A DNA stretch of 24,650 bases, taken from NCBI GenBank assembly GCA_937892225.1, contig CALAUH010000301.1, positions 1 to 24,650 on the forward strand. The letters run 5' to 3'. The position numbers and the translations under genes are program-made. A model generated the notes under the pieces. That model had not been told where the DNA came from. It worked only from the letters and a program-made list of their open reading frames with translations, and did not search any database. This document shows, piece by piece, positions 23,764 to 24,650 of this stretch. The DNA comes from an uncultured Treponema sp. Its GTDB lineage: Bacteria > Spirochaetota > Spirochaetia > Treponematales > Treponemataceae. How positions within the stretch are numbered: the stretch's first letter is position 1; the number at the start of each line of letters is the position of its first letter.

Positions 23764-24650
23764 TTATTTTTTTTCATTAGTCCAAGATGTTATTTGTTCT
23801 GTTTTATGATTTAAATAAATATCATTTGGAGAAATCCAAGGTAAAGATAAATTTTCTTCAAAATCATACTGTTTACCACCGGCGGATTTAAAACTTCTCC
23901 AAGCTAACTGGGAACAATATGAATAATCATCACTCCATTTATATTTAACAAAATTATCTAAATATGGAATTTGCCAATCTTTACCTTTTGGAATATATGG
24001 AATACCTAATTTAGATTCAGCATATTTTACAGCTTTTTCATTTATAGAAGTTTTTTCCTTTATTCTTGTCCATGGAAATACTAATTTACCATCTACTATA
24101 GCTATTTTACCATACTCTCCGACAGCTTTTATAAGATGAACTTTTTTTGCACCACCTTCACTATTTCCACACCAATAACCTACAGGTTCATATTGAACAC
24201 CATCAGTCTGATCAGGCCAAGTAGTTGTATTATGATATGCAAAAGAAGTAATGGTCATTTTAGTCCATCCAGTTGCAGTATTTGAAAATCGATTTGCTTC
24301 ATTATTTGTTAAATGCATTAAAGAAACATGACCAATTGCCCCATCTTCATGAAGCATTCTTCCTTTTTCATAGTTTTTTAGCAATTTCTTAAAACTACTA
24401 TCAATAAGACAATCTTCTGTGATTTCTTTTGTATTAATAGAAGAACCTGCACTAGAATTTCTTGCTTTTTCTTCTGCTTTTACTAATTTACCTAATTCTT
24501 TTGTATAATTTGTAAGAAAAGTATCTTTTTGATTCTCTACAGCAACTCTTTCTGTTTTCCTTAAAGATTTTTCTACTACACTATTTAAATCTGCAATATT
24601 TTTTATTGTTGAATAATCATCTTGTATTTTTTCAATAATACTTCTAACAT
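23764..24650 (-). CDS. Permuted NlpC/P60 (YiiX-like) papain-fold protein, start beyond the window
   Basis: The frame is open from the stop at 23764 to the window edge, so at least 295 residues are present and the N-terminus is missing. The upstream ~90 residues are charged and helical, possibly coiled coil (SIIEKIQDDYSTIKN, VVEKSLRKTERVAVENQ), and Ser/Asn-rich near 24440. The C-terminal domain has His early (DGAIGHVSLMH), then KYAESKLGIPYIPKG, and Cys late (YSYCSQLAWRSFKSAGG) followed by PWISPNDIY. That His-then-Cys order is typical of circularly permuted NlpC/P60 enzymes such as YiiX, which act as amidases, peptidases or acyl-hydrolases. The substrate cannot be told. A TTG at 24384 is not the true start because homologous-looking coding continues upstream. 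Confidence 0.75.
   Translation of the reverse strand, partial: VRSIIEKIQDDYSTIKNIADLNSVVEKSLRKTERVAVENQKDTFLTNYTKELGKLVKAEEKARNSSAGSSINTKEITEDCLIDSSFKKLLKNYEKGRMLHEDGAIGHVSLMHLTNNEANRFSNTATGWTKMTITSFAYHNTTTWPDQTDGVQYEPVGYWCGNSEGGAKKVHLIKAVGEYGKIAIVDGKLVFPWTRIKEKTSINEKAVKYAESKLGIPYIPKGKDWQIPYLDNFVKYKWSDDYSYCSQLAWRSFKSAGGKQYDFEENLSLPWISPNDIYLNHKTEQITSWTNEKK

Noticed and set aside
24382..24384. TTG start for the YiiX-like protein
   Set aside because: Coding-like sequence in the same frame continues without a stop to the window edge and there is no ribosome site before this TTG.
1..24650. CRISPR arrays, tRNA or rRNA genes, riboswitches, insertion sequences, prophage genes
   Set aside because: None was recognised on either strand; gaps between genes are short and mostly AT-rich.

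Overview
Nearly all of this window (from about position 930 to the end) reads as the chromosome of an AT-rich spirochaete, most likely a host-associated Treponema. Hand counts on single lines give about 27-38% GC. The case rests on relaxed spirochaete-type lipoprotein signals, a fliS-led flagellar operon with a sigma-28-like promoter, an MltD/OmpA envelope pair of treponemal type, and YajC-SecD-SecF with an enlarged SecF exported domain. The genus is inferred from these features, not from any database search. The first ~930 bases are different: about 45-52% GC by spot counts, with one uninterrupted frame for a Gram-positive type lipoteichoic acid synthase. That frame runs straight into the middle of ffh. 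The simplest reading is a chimeric assembly joint.

Layout. 1-~930 (-): LtaS-like fragment, open at both ends. ~921-3787 (-): ffh 5' fragment, gpsA, ndk and ispH. The ndk and ispH start codons each lie only 5-8 nt after a TTGAAT-N18-TATAAT promoter, with no Shine-Dalgarno sequence. 3836-3863: terminator ending the yajC-secD-secF operon (3887-7286, -). 7406-9737 (-): a polytopic membrane protein and a secreted TPR protein. 9840-13433 (+): an operon of a lipoprotein, an MltD-like lytic transglycosylase with LysM, and an OmpA-family protein. 13438-20912 (-): a compact operon reading ftsH, lolA, rodZ-like, rimO and uvrD/pcrA, with overlaps or short gaps. 21008-22486 (+): sigma-28-like promoter, fliS, an FlgN-like coiled-coil protein, and a divergent folA with a TTG start. 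22487-24650 (-): a lipoprotein and a permuted NlpC/P60 (YiiX-like) protein whose start lies beyond the window.

Most of the window serves the cell envelope: Sec export (SecDF-YajC), lipoprotein trafficking (LolA-like), cell shape (RodZ-like), peptidoglycan cutting (MltD), peptidoglycan anchoring (OmpA domain), membrane proteolysis (FtsH) and flagellar assembly (FliS and its partner). Points most worth a second look are: the chimeric joint; SecF with Ala where the proton-relay Asp is expected; the folA product with Cys at the folate-binding Arg position and a REP-like GGGG-TCTGT-CCCC hairpin read in frame; the two apparently leaderless genes; and the sigma-28-like promoter that corrects the fliS start. 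No tRNA, rRNA, CRISPR array, insertion sequence or phage gene was seen.
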